64,000 nucleotides of DNA from Bacillota bacterium (GTDB lineage: Bacteria > Bacillota_I > Bacilli_A > RF39 > UBA660): positions 76,175-140,174 of the forward strand of contig SVAU01000005.1 of the NCBI GenBank assembly GCA_015059245.1. The letters run 5' to 3'. The stretch's first letter is position 1; every line of letters begins with the position of its first letter. Under the pieces are notes generated by a model. The model made no database searches, had not been told where the DNA came from, and was given only the letters and a program-made list of their open reading frames with translations. The translations under genes and the position numbers were made by a program. Shown piece by piece: positions 41,471 to 49,268 of this stretch.

Positions 41471-42649
41471 ATAATATTCATGTACTAAAGACTTGTAACC
41501 AAGTCTTTTTAGTTTGACATATGGAACTAATTTATAGTTCTTTTTATTATGTTTTCCACTATATATGTATCTTATATATTGTTGTAGATATTCATCTACT
41601 ATCTTTAATGATTCTGAAGTATTTATTACTGGGAAATACCAGTATTTCCATGATAATTCTGAGTTTTTACTAGAATAAAATTTAGTATTATACTTTCTTA
41701 TCATTACTCTTAATGCTTTTGATGGTTCTACATTTTTACGTAACATCCATCTTCTTATACTTCTAGCACTTCTTCTTATTTTACCTTTTATTTTATGAAG
41801 AGAGTTTGCTGATAAGTCTATCTTATTATCTTTATAAGAGAAACCTAGAAATTCCCATGTATCATGAGGTTCATAATAGTTTTCTTTTTCTGGATTTATA
41901 GTTAAATTATAAGACTTTAATAGTTCTTTTAATTTTGTTGAATACTTTATTTGATCTTCTTTAGTATTAGTAAATATTATTATGTCATCTGAATAACGGA
42001 GATATAATACTTTTTCTTTTTTAAAGTATTCATCTATATCTTTTATAAAGTAATTAGCTAAGAAAGCTGATAAAGGTATTCCTGCCATTATACCTTTATC
42101 TTCTTCAATAATTGTATTATCTATTGATACTTTCTTATTAGTTAATATAGAGATTATTATATTTAATAATTCTTGATCTTTTATATCTTCTTTTAAATTG
42201 TTAATAATTATAGAGATATCAACACTATTAAAATAGTTTTTTATATCTACTTTATATCCATACATGTTCTTAAGATTTCTTTTTCTACTTAGTTTATCTA
42301 AGGCTTGTTTAACCGATATATTTTTTCTAAATGAATATAGGTTTGATTGAAATAAATAGTCATACTTATATAAGTTATATGCTATATATTTTAAGATAAT
42401 CATTTCATTAAATTTATATGAATATACTACTCTTTTCTTATTAGTATGGTTCTTATTTATTTCTTTTTTTCTTGGAATAGAAAAAGTATAGTTATTATCT
42501 TTTAATTTAGTAGTTATTTCTTTATACTTTTTACTTTCTATGAATTCTTTTAGAACTTCTTTTTCTAATTTAGTATCATAGTTTGTATCTAACCTACTTT
42601 GTAAAAATTCTAACCATACATTATCATCATCTATATAATCTTTGAACAT
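41441..42649 (-). CDS. Reverse transcriptase with upstream retron-like RNA
   Basis: 402 residues from ATG 42649 (AGGTGAT upstream; the GTG inside it is not the start). RT motifs in order: KVDIKNYFNSVD (about 133-144, first catalytic Asp), GIMAGIPLSAFLANYF (about 186-201), YSDDIIIF (about 219-226, catalytic Asp pair), LTINPEKE, and WEFLGFSY. The C-terminal about 130 residues are a basic thumb-like domain (KGKIRRSARSIRRWML) ending LKRLGYKSLVHEYY. There is no VTG motif of standard retron RTs, no maturase/En domain of group II introns and no protease or integrase. A structured 144-nt RNA with matching inverted repeats precedes it. No effector gene is adjacent on the same strand. Confidence 0.9.
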   Translation of the reverse strand: MFKDYIDDDNVWLEFLQSRLDTNYDTKLEKEVLKEFIESKKYKEITTKLKDNNYTFSIPRKKEINKNHTNKKRVVYSYKFNEMIILKYIAYNLYKYDYLFQSNLYSFRKNISVKQALDKLSRKRNLKNMYGYKVDIKNYFNSVDISIIINNLKEDIKDQELLNIIISILTNKKVSIDNTIIEEDKGIMAGIPLSAFLANYFIKDIDEYFKKEKVLYLRYSDDIIIFTNTKEDQIKYSTKLKELLKSYNLTINPEKENYYEPHDTWEFLGFSYKDNKIDLSANSLHKIKGKIRRSARSIRRWMLRKNVEPSKALRVMIRKYNTKFYSSKNSELSWKYWYFPVINTSESLKIVDEYLQQYIRYIYSGKHNKKNYKLVPYVKLKRLGYKSLVHEYYLFLNMECDM

Positions 42650-42666
42650 AGTTATCACCTAAAAAT

Positions 42667-42810
42667 AGAGAGAAGAGTTAATTGATAATATGATGAAATT
42701 ATATAATAATTTCATCATATAGACGAGTCTATATATATTAAGGTTATCTGCACTACCATACATATAATATACTGAGACTCATTGCAGATACATTCCAGTA
42801 TCTTCTCTCT
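42667..42810 (-). ncRNA. Retron-like msr-msd RNA preceding the reverse transcriptase
   Basis: On the minus strand, going toward the RT: a1 AGAGAGAAGA (42810-42801); a stem ATCTGCA/TGCAGAT (42783-42789 with 42746-42752) enclosing about 30 nt; hairpin ATATAGAC/GTCTATAT (42717-42734); a perfect 15-bp hairpin, ATATGATGAAATTAT with its complement over a 3-nt loop (42688-42720); and a2 TCTTCTCTCT (42676-42667), the exact complement of a1. Then 18 bases lead to the RT start. This is the classic a1-msr-msd-a2-RT order. An extended -10 places the RNA start exactly at a1. Confidence 0.72.
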
Positions 42811-42816
42811 TGGTTT

Positions 42817-42825
42817 ATTATATCA
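42817..42825 (-). promoter_or_regulatory. Extended -10 promoter of the RT operon
   Basis: On the minus strand TGATATAAT (42825-42817). The predicted start, seven bases on, is 42810, the first base of inverted repeat a1. Confidence 0.65.
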
Positions 42826-42861
42826 TATTTGGTATATTATATATGATAGAAGGTGTTTATT

Positions 42862-43713
42862 ATGTTAGAAAAATGGCAGTTTTGGACCGCTTTATACTTA
42901 GCTAGTGCAGTACTTTTTTCACAATGTTTTAAGAAAGCTAATAGAAATATGAAGAATGCTACTTATTTAACATTATTACTTGAAGGATTTACTGCATTAT
43001 TTTCCTTAGCATTTATACCATTCTTTAATATGGAATTTAGTATTAATCCACTTACCTATTTAATACTAGGTATAGTATGTGTTATATATGCAGTTACTGA
43101 TAGATTAAATATAGAAGCAAGATATGGATTAGAACCATCTACATTTAGTATGTTAAAACAATTATCTACTGTATTTATTATTATATTTGGAATTGTATTT
43201 ATGAAACATGAATTAGTAATACATAGATTAGTTGGAGCTGGAATAATTATTATAGCTAATTTATTACTTGCATTTAATAAAGGTAAATTTAGATTTAATA
43301 AATACTTTATAATGTGTGTAATATCAAACTTACTATTTGCTATAGCTATGTTAATAAATATGAATATATCAAGTGAGTTTAATGTAGCAATATATACATT
43401 CTTTACTGTGGGAATTCCATTTTGTGTAATAGCACTATTTAATAGAGTTAAGTTTAAAGACTTAAAGAAAGAATTTAAAAGATATGATAGAAAATTATTT
43501 ATGTTTTCTGCATTAATGTGGTGTTTAATGTTAATTAGTTCTGTTAAAACTTATGAATTAGGTAATGTTGTTATTGTTGCTAGTTTCTTAGCATTAACTT
43601 CTATACTAAATTCTATTGTAGAATTAGTACTTAATAGAGATAGAAAGAAATTCTTAAAGAAATTAATTATAGGTATTCTTATTGTTATAGGAGTTATACT
43701 TGTTAAGATGTAA
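42862..43713 (+). CDS. EamA/DMT-type membrane transporter
   Basis: 283 residues from ATG 42862 (AAGGTG upstream). Ten hydrophobic segments in two repeats, with the drug/metabolite transporter pattern (LEPSTFSMLKQLSTVFIIIFGIVFMKHE, VVIVASFLALTSILNSIVELVLNRDR, HRLVGAGIIIIANLLLAF). It is divergent from the RT promoter with no space for further genes. The substrate is not predictable. A strong terminator follows. Confidence 0.8.
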   Translation: MLEKWQFWTALYLASAVLFSQCFKKANRNMKNATYLTLLLEGFTALFSLAFIPFFNMEFSINPLTYLILGIVCVIYAVTDRLNIEARYGLEPSTFSMLKQLSTVFIIIFGIVFMKHELVIHRLVGAGIIIIANLLLAFNKGKFRFNKYFIMCVISNLLFAIAMLINMNISSEFNVAIYTFFTVGIPFCVIALFNRVKFKDLKKEFKRYDRKLFMFSALMWCLMLISSVKTYELGNVVIVASFLALTSILNSIVELVLNRDRKKFLKKLIIGILIVIGVILVKM

Positions 43714-43740
43714 AAAAGACTTAATTAAATAAGTCTTTTT
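43713..43740. terminator. Bidirectional terminator
   Basis: AAAAAGACTTA (43713-43723) pairs with TAAGTCTTTTT (43730-43740), between converging genes. Confidence 0.85.
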
Positions 43741-44602
43741 TTAATAGTTCAATAAATTTTATTGTAGCAAATGATGGGATGCTATTTGATTTAGTAGCGT
43801 ATACTAATGATCTAGTTGGTATTTCGACATTTGTTTTTATTTCAAATAAAGTATTGTTTAGTTTATTAGATATAAATTCTTTAGTAAGTAATCCTATACC
43901 AAAACCATTTTCTACTAAACTAGTTAGTAATGAATGACTTACTACTTCCATTTTAGGTGTACAGGATAAGTCTTGTGACTTTAAATAGTTATTGAAGTTT
44001 GCTCTAGTTACTGATGGATACTTTTGTAGTAATAAATCTTCATTAAATATATTCTTTATTTGTTTATCTTTATATTTTATATTACCTACAAATATGTCGT
44101 GTAATTCAGTAATAGGAATTATATCTAAGTCTTTTGTATTATCATCTTTATTTATAGCCATGATTAGTATATCTATATCTCCGTTACGTAGTTTTTTTGT
44201 TAAGTTATCAGTTAGGTCGTTTACTATATTAATAGATATATTAGGATATAGAGTGTTAAATTCTTTTAGATAAGGCATTAGGTATTGTTCTGAAATGATA
44301 GTAGTTGCTCCTATGCTTATTGTTCCACTACTTAGTTCTTTTAGCGAAGTAAACTTATTAGTACCATTTAAGAAGTATCTCATACCTTCGCTTATGTAGT
44401 TATATAGTATTTGTCCTTCATTAGTTAGCACTACTCCTTTAGGTGTTCTTATAAATAATTGACCACCTAGTTCAGATTCTAAGGTTTTAATAGATTGAGT
44501 TACTGCAGGTTGACTTATTAGTAACTTTTCTGCTCCTTTAGATATACTTCTTTCATTAGCTACTTCGTAGAATACTTTATATAATTCAAAATTAATATTC
44601 AT
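43721..44602 (-). CDS. LysR family transcriptional regulator
   Basis: 293 residues from ATG 44602 (AAGGAGCGATT upstream). N-terminal winged helix: FYEVANERSISKGAEKLLISQPAVTQSIKTLE, then the LysR substrate domain with GTISIGATTIISEQYLMPYL and GIGLLTKEF. It is divergent from the CoaB-like gene with about 90 bp between the starts, the usual arrangement for a LysR protein controlling its neighbour. Effector unknown. Confidence 0.92.
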   Translation of the reverse strand: MNINFELYKVFYEVANERSISKGAEKLLISQPAVTQSIKTLESELGGQLFIRTPKGVVLTNEGQILYNYISEGMRYFLNGTNKFTSLKELSSGTISIGATTIISEQYLMPYLKEFNTLYPNISINIVNDLTDNLTKKLRNGDIDILIMAINKDDNTKDLDIIPITELHDIFVGNIKYKDKQIKNIFNEDLLLQKYPSVTRANFNNYLKSQDLSCTPKMEVVSHSLLTSLVENGFGIGLLTKEFISNKLNNTLFEIKTNVEIPTRSLVYATKSNSIPSFATIKFIELLKKDLFN

Positions 44603-44691
44603 ATAATCGCTCCTTATATTTAACATAAGCAATATATATTTTTATTATATTCATATCTTTCTTATAATACAAGTGAAAGGAAGGAAATAAT

Positions 44692-45468
44692 ATGGAAAAT
44701 AAAAGAATTTTGATTACAGCTGGACCAACTAATGAATATATAGATGAAGTTATGAAAATAACTAATATGTCTACTGGAAGACTTGGCATTGAACTAAGTA
44801 AGCATTTTTTAGAGGAAGGAGCTCAAGTTACATTAATTGCTACTAGAAGTGTATTTAGAAGTGGTTTATATGAGAGATATGGATTAGCTAATAATCCTAA
44901 TTTAAAAGGTGTACCTATTGAAACTACAGAAGATATGTATAATGCTTTAGAGAATGAATCTAGAGATACATATAATATGGTAATACACTCTTCTGCTGTA
45001 GGAGATTATAAACCGGAGTTTTCATTTAGAATGGAAGATTTAGCTACTGAGTTAGCACAAGCTATTCATGATGGTAAAACTACTAGAGAGGAAATATTAA
45101 GTATATTAACTGATCCTAATTGTAAGGTTAATGATGATACTAAGATAAGTAGTTATGAACCTAATTTAACAGTTAAACTTACATTAACTACTAAGTTGAT
45201 ATCTCATTTAAGAGAATGGTATAAAGATGCTATATTAATTGGATTTAAGTTATTAGAGAATGTTCCTAAAGAACATTTAATGGAAGTAGCTAGAAAGTTA
45301 TGTATTAAGAATAATATGGATTATATTATTGCCAATGACTTACATGATTTAAGACAAGGACAACATTTATCTTTCTTAGTAAATAAAGATGGTTATCAAG
45401 ATGTAGAGTTCCACTCTCCTACTGATATTTATGAAACAGCAAGAAGTTTAGTATTAAAAAAAGATTAA
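44692..45468 (+). CDS. coaB: Phosphopantothenate-cysteine ligase (CoaB)
   Basis: 258 residues. LITAGPTNEYIDEVMKITNMSTGRLG is the nucleotide/pantothenate-binding start of CoaB; VIHSSAVGDYKP, ILIGFKLLE and IIANDL complete the DFP fold. It joins cysteine to 4'-phosphopantothenate in coenzyme A synthesis. It is a stand-alone CoaB, not the usual CoaBC fusion, as in streptococci, where CoaB and CoaC are separate; a CoaC gene is not in the window. GGAAGGAAATAAT precedes the ATG. The LysR gene is divergent and may regulate it. Confidence 0.88.
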   Translation: MENKRILITAGPTNEYIDEVMKITNMSTGRLGIELSKHFLEEGAQVTLIATRSVFRSGLYERYGLANNPNLKGVPIETTEDMYNALENESRDTYNMVIHSSAVGDYKPEFSFRMEDLATELAQAIHDGKTTREEILSILTDPNCKVNDDTKISSYEPNLTVKLTLTTKLISHLREWYKDAILIGFKLLENVPKEHLMEVARKLCIKNNMDYIIANDLHDLRQGQHLSFLVNKDGYQDVEFHSPTDIYETARSLVLKKD

Positions 45469-45472
45469 TTAT

Positions 45473-45497
45473 AAAAGTTCATCATTGATGAACTTTT
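45473..45497 (+). terminator. Terminator of coaB
   Basis: AAAAGTTCATC (45473-45483) pairs with GATGAACTTTT (45487-45497) over ATT. Confidence 0.85.
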
Positions 45498-45570
45498 ATT
45501 ATTTTTATTCGTAAAAAAAAGGAAATAGAAAAGTTATGGAGAATATATAAGGTAGAGGGAGATGAAAAAA

Positions 45571-46605
45571 ATGAATAAAAAAAGTAATATATTAATAGAA
45601 AATGATTTTGAGGTAAATGAGTTGTTTTCTGATATAAAAGAACTAGTTATTAACAGTAGAAATAAAGTTTATAGAACTGTTAACCAGGAGATGTTAAACC
45701 TACATTGGAATATAGGAAAGATGATTTCTAATATACAGGGAGGTTCTAAGAGAGCTGCTTATGGAGAACAAGTTCTCGCTAGTGTTTCTAAGTTGTTGAC
45801 AGAAGAATTTGGAAGAGGATTTTCAAAGAAAAATCTTGAAATGATGAGAAAATTTTATTTTTACTTTCCAATTACGCAGACACTGTCTACGCAATTAAGT
45901 TGGTCTCATTATGTTGAAATTATTAGAATTGATGATGAGTTAAAAAGAAATTTCTATATACAAGAATGTATTAACTCTAATTGGAGTGTTAGAGAGTTAG
46001 AAAGACAAATAGATTCTTTATTATACGAAAGACTTGCCCTATCTTCTGATAAAGATAAAGTATTAGAATTATCTAAGAAAGGTCAAGTAATAACTAATCC
46101 TAAGGACATAATAAAAGATCCTTTTGTATTAGAATTCTTGGATATAAAGGAAGAAACTAATTATTTAGAAAATGATTTGGAAAAGAATATATTAAAACAT
46201 ATAAGAGAGTTCTTACTTGAACTTGGTAAAGGTTTTAGTTTTGTTGGTAATCAAGTTAGGATTACTCTAGATAATGAACACTATTATCCTGATTTAGTTT
46301 TCTATAATAGAATATTAAGATGCTTTGTTATTATCGATTTAAAGATTGGTAAAGTGTCTCACCAAGATATAGGTCAAATGCAGATGTATGTTAATTACTA
46401 TGATAGGAATATTAAACAGGATAATGAAAATGCTACTATAGGTATTTTATTATCTACAAATAAGAATGAAACTATAGTTAAGTATACTTTACCTAAAGAT
46501 AATAGGACTATCTTTTCTTCTGAGTTTAAGTTACACATGCCAACTGAACAAGAATTGATTGATGCTGTAGAAGAAGAAAAAATGAATTATATATTACATA
46601 AATAA
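45571..46605 (+). CDS. YhcG/DUF1016-type PD-(D/E)XK nuclease
   Basis: 344 residues. ATG 45571 is favoured because GAGGGAG (45555-45561) abuts the ATG at 45562. N-terminal DUF1016 domain (about 15-165): LHWNIGKMI, YGEQVLASVSKLLTEEFGRGFSKKNLEMMRKFY and ERQIDSLLYERLALS. C-terminal nuclease domain: YYPDLVFYNRILRCFVIIDLKIGKVSHQDIGQMQMYVNYYD, where PD...D-L-K is the catalytic core. These proteins often sit among restriction-modification and other defence genes. Here a HEPN protein faces it. DNA or RNA cleavage activity is inferred from the family. Confidence 0.88.
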   Translation: MNKKSNILIENDFEVNELFSDIKELVINSRNKVYRTVNQEMLNLHWNIGKMISNIQGGSKRAAYGEQVLASVSKLLTEEFGRGFSKKNLEMMRKFYFYFPITQTLSTQLSWSHYVEIIRIDDELKRNFYIQECINSNWSVRELERQIDSLLYERLALSSDKDKVLELSKKGQVITNPKDIIKDPFVLEFLDIKEETNYLENDLEKNILKHIREFLLELGKGFSFVGNQVRITLDNEHYYPDLVFYNRILRCFVIIDLKIGKVSHQDIGQMQMYVNYYDRNIKQDNENATIGILLSTNKNETIVKYTLPKDNRTIFSSEFKLHMPTEQELIDAVEEEKMNYILHK

Positions 46606-46627
46606 AAGACTCATTATTGAGTCTTTT
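46604..46627. terminator. Bidirectional terminator
   Basis: AAAAGACTCA (46604-46613) pairs with TGAGTCTTTT (46618-46627) over TTAT, between converging genes. Confidence 0.85.
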
Positions 46628-46651
46628 ATTTATATGAAAATATACTCATAT

Positions 46652-47200
46652 TTAATTATTGTCTCCTAAGATAATATTATTTACATCAATTATTCGTATT
46701 ATGTTTATTAGCGTGCCTACTTTTACAACCATTCTAGCTCTAATAGATTTTTTTTTGCTATTTTGCATTATGATATATTTTTCATCATTTGCATCTTTCT
46801 TTAGTGTATACTCTCCATGCGCCAAGCTATTTCTTATATAGTAAAAAACTTGAAAATACTTATTTGATTCTTGAACTTTAGTAAATACTCCTCTTTCTTC
46901 AGCTAAGTCAAAAAGATTTTTATCGTTAAGATTATAGTTAATCAAATCTTCAAAATGAAGTGAGTCCGTCTCTAAAATGTCAAAAGTTCCTTTATCAATT
47001 TTTATATATTTTGATAATTGTTTTTCTATGTCTGTAATTCTTTTTATTCCATATTCCTTTAAGGTTCTTTTTCTCTTGCTTTGATTATTGCATAAAGAGT
47101 GTGTTACAAAAAAATTATATAAAATATAATATTCATTTTTTGTTAATTCTACATCATTATTACATATGATAGTACTAGGTACATTATTTTTATTCTTCAT
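46652..47200 (-). CDS. HEPN-like protein (R-x4-H), possible RNase toxin
   Basis: 182 residues from ATG 47200 (AGGTGGAG upstream; a GTG in that site is not the start). A helical protein with YYIRNSLAHGEY, where R123 and H128 form the R-x4-6-H motif of HEPN RNases, as in many abortive-infection and toxin proteins. The first half has no known motif. It faces the YhcG-type nuclease gene and shares its terminator. No antitoxin (MNT) gene is adjacent. It may be a defence RNase; HEPN folds also occur in non-catalytic proteins, so activity is uncertain. Confidence 0.55.
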   Translation of the reverse strand: MKNKNNVPSTIICNNDVELTKNEYYILYNFFVTHSLCNNQSKRKRTLKEYGIKRITDIEKQLSKYIKIDKGTFDILETDSLHFEDLINYNLNDKNLFDLAEERGVFTKVQESNKYFQVFYYIRNSLAHGEYTLKKDANDEKYIIMQNSKKKSIRARMVVKVGTLINIIRIIDVNNIILGDNN

Positions 47201-47363
47201 TTTCTCCACCTGTAGTATATTTTAACATATGACAGTTAATTATTAATATTATTTTATTATATGTAATTCTTTTGTTATATATCTTTAGTACCTATATATT
47301 CTAAAGCGAAATCTAACAAAATATATTTTTTTGTAACTAATAACTTAAATTAAGACACAAAAA

Positions 47364-47392
47364 AACTCAGATTACTCTGAGTTATTTTTTAA
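47364..47392 (-). terminator. Terminator of tRNA-Gly
   Basis: AACTCAGA (47364-47371) pairs with TCTGAGTT (47376-47383); the minus strand ends in T. Confidence 0.8.
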
Positions 47393-47466
47393 TGGAGCGG
47401 GTGATGGGAATCGAACCCACGTTATCAGCTTGGAAGGCTGAAGCTCTACCATTAAACTACACCCGC
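47393..47466 (-). tRNA. tRNA-Gly (anticodon TCC), CCA encoded
   Basis: A 74-nt cloverleaf on the minus strand. The acceptor GCGGGTG pairs with CACCCGC and is followed by T-CCA; anticodon loop CTTCCAA carries TCC; the T arm contains GGTTCGATTCC. Confidence 0.97.
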
Positions 47467-47569
47467 AAAATCAGTAGGCATCTTTAATTATACTCACTTT
47501 TACCTAAATTGCAAGTGTTTTTGCCTACTTTTTTTACTTTTTTTATGATTTTTCGTGTGTTAAACGATA

Positions 47570-48937
47570 TTATTTATGTTCTTCGATGTATTTTCTTACT
47601 TCTTCTGCATCATCTAAATGTATTTTGTCGTGTCCGATTATTTGATAATCTTCATGTCCTTTACCTAAAATAAGTACTACATCATCTTTATTTATCATAT
47701 CTAGAGCTTTTTTTATAGCTTCTCTTCTATCTAATTCTACTTCATAGTTACTTGTTGTTACACCAGCTAGAATATCATTCATTATAGCTTGTGGATCTTC
47801 TGTACGAGGATTATCTGAAGTAAATACTACATAGTCAGATTTCTCTGCTGCTATTCTACCCATTATAGGTCTTTTCTTAGGATCTCTATCTCCACCACAA
47901 CCTACTATAGTAATTACTCTACCCTTTTTATTTTCAGTAAAGGCATTTACTATTTTTTCTACTGCATCTGGAGTATGTGCATAATCTACTACTGCTTCTC
48001 CATCTTTTACTTTTATTTGTTCACATCTTCCTTTTGGAGGATAGATAGAATCTGTTATATTAATTATTTCTTCTACTGTATAACCTAAGTTATTACAAAA
48101 TGCTAGTGCAGTAAGATAATTGTATACATTAAAAGTACTACGTAGATTTGTTTCTACTTTGTAGTCTACTCCATCTACTTTAAAGTTAATTAATGTACCT
48201 TTATGACTGTCTTCGTAAGATACTATATTATAATTATTAGCATTCTTACCTAAAGATTTACAATTATCATATTTATCTAACCATTTATTACCACATGGAT
48301 CATCGATATTAACTATCATAGGTCCAGTTAATTGTTTTAAGATTAATTGTTTAGCTGCTAGATAGTTATCCATTGTTTCATGATAATCTAAATGATCTTG
48401 AGTAAGATTAGTAAATCCTGCTACTTTATACTCTATTCCTTTTACTCTTTCTTGATGTAATGCATGTGAACTAACTTCCATAATTACATTCTTGCATCCT
48501 TTTTCTTTTGCTGTTAAGAATAATTCATATAAATCTAATATATTAGGTGTTGTGTTAGGTAGTTCAATAAAGTCTTCATCTGGTAGATAGAAACCTATTG
48601 TACCTATATATGCTGTTTTACTTCCTAATTTATTTAACATTTGATAAGTAAGATATGCAGTTGTTGTTTTACCATTAGTACCAGTAATACCTATTATATT
48701 CATTTCATTAATAGTACTAGAATAGTTTTCTGCTATATGATTGGTTAACCAATCATTAGTGTTATCAACTAATAACTTATCAACAGAACATTCTACATCT
48801 TTTTCTACTACTACTTTAGTTGCACCTGCTTCAATAGCTTTATTAATATAATCATGACCATCTACTGTAGCTCCAGGGATTGCTACAAATGTATCACCAG
48901 GTTTAACCTTTCTTGAATCTATTTTAATATTAATCAT
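47570..48937 (-). CDS. murE: UDP-MurNAc-tripeptide synthetase (MurE)
   Basis: 455 residues from ATG 48937 (AGAGGTGAATTTT upstream). Mur ligase domains: N-terminal IDSRKVKPGDTFVAIPG, ATP site IIGITGTNGKTTTAYL, MEVSSHAL, TNLTQDHLDYHE, and the C-terminal VDYAHTPDAVEK, ITIVGCGGDRDPKKRP and TSDNPRTEDP. It adds the third residue to UDP-MurNAc-dipeptide in the cytoplasm. DNPR in the third domain is the motif of enzymes that add meso-diaminopimelate, so the wall is probably DAP-type. It sits alone, outside a dcw cluster, downstream of nothing on its strand. Confidence 0.95.
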   Translation of the reverse strand: MINIKIDSRKVKPGDTFVAIPGATVDGHDYINKAIEAGATKVVVEKDVECSVDKLLVDNTNDWLTNHIAENYSSTINEMNIIGITGTNGKTTTAYLTYQMLNKLGSKTAYIGTIGFYLPDEDFIELPNTTPNILDLYELFLTAKEKGCKNVIMEVSSHALHQERVKGIEYKVAGFTNLTQDHLDYHETMDNYLAAKQLILKQLTGPMIVNIDDPCGNKWLDKYDNCKSLGKNANNYNIVSYEDSHKGTLINFKVDGVDYKVETNLRSTFNVYNYLTALAFCNNLGYTVEEIINITDSIYPPKGRCEQIKVKDGEAVVDYAHTPDAVEKIVNAFTENKKGRVITIVGCGGDRDPKKRPIMGRIAAEKSDYVVFTSDNPRTEDPQAIMNDILAGVTTSNYEVELDRREAIKKALDMINKDDVVLILGKGHEDYQIIGHDKIHLDDAEEVRKYIEEHK

Positions 48938-49091
48938 AAAATTCACCTCTAATAATATCTTATTAATTTAATTATAAACTTACAATTAATAATATTCCAC
49001 AAGATACATAATTATTTACATAAAAATCCACATAAAAGTATCTTGATTTTTTATTCTACTTGTATTATTCTTTTATAAAGGGTGTAGGAAT

Positions 49092-49199
49092 ATGGTTAAA
49101 GATATGATGAACAACCGAGTACATAAACCAACAAATAGCATTGCTATTAGTACTGGGGTAGTTTTTCCTACTTTATCATTAATTATTTTTTCAAGTTAG
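49092..49199 (+). CDS. Possible 35-residue hydrophobic peptide before the uracil permease
   Basis: ATG to TAG without interruption: a basic start MVKDMMNNRVHKPTNS followed by a hydrophobic end (IAISTGVVFPTLSLIIF). GGGTGTAGGAAT precedes the ATG. A strong terminator hairpin starts at its stop codon, and the uracil permease gene begins 70 bases later. It could be a real small membrane peptide or a leader peptide of an attenuator. No homologue is known to me. Confidence 0.4.
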   Translation: MVKDMMNNRVHKPTNSIAISTGVVFPTLSLIIFSS

Positions 49200-49233
49200 A
49201 AGATATTTTATTTTTAAATATCTTCTTTTTTTT
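49198..49233 (+). terminator. Terminator or attenuator before uraA
   Basis: AGAAGATATTT (49198-49208) pairs with AAATATCTTCT (49216-49226), followed by eight T. It lies between the 35-codon ORF and the permease gene, so it may control read-through into it. Confidence 0.75.
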
Positions 49234-49268
49234 GTATAAAAATATATACACCTTAAAGGAGGAGTTTT

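Noticed and set aside
41441..42649. Group II intron or diversity-generating retroelement for the RT
   Set aside because: No intron domain V/VI-like ends flank the gene, no maturase or endonuclease domain follows, and no adenine-variable template/target repeat is seen near it.
49034..49268. PyrR-dependent attenuator before uraA
   Set aside because: A terminator is clear, but no conserved PyrR-binding loop and no alternative antiterminator stem could be recognised.
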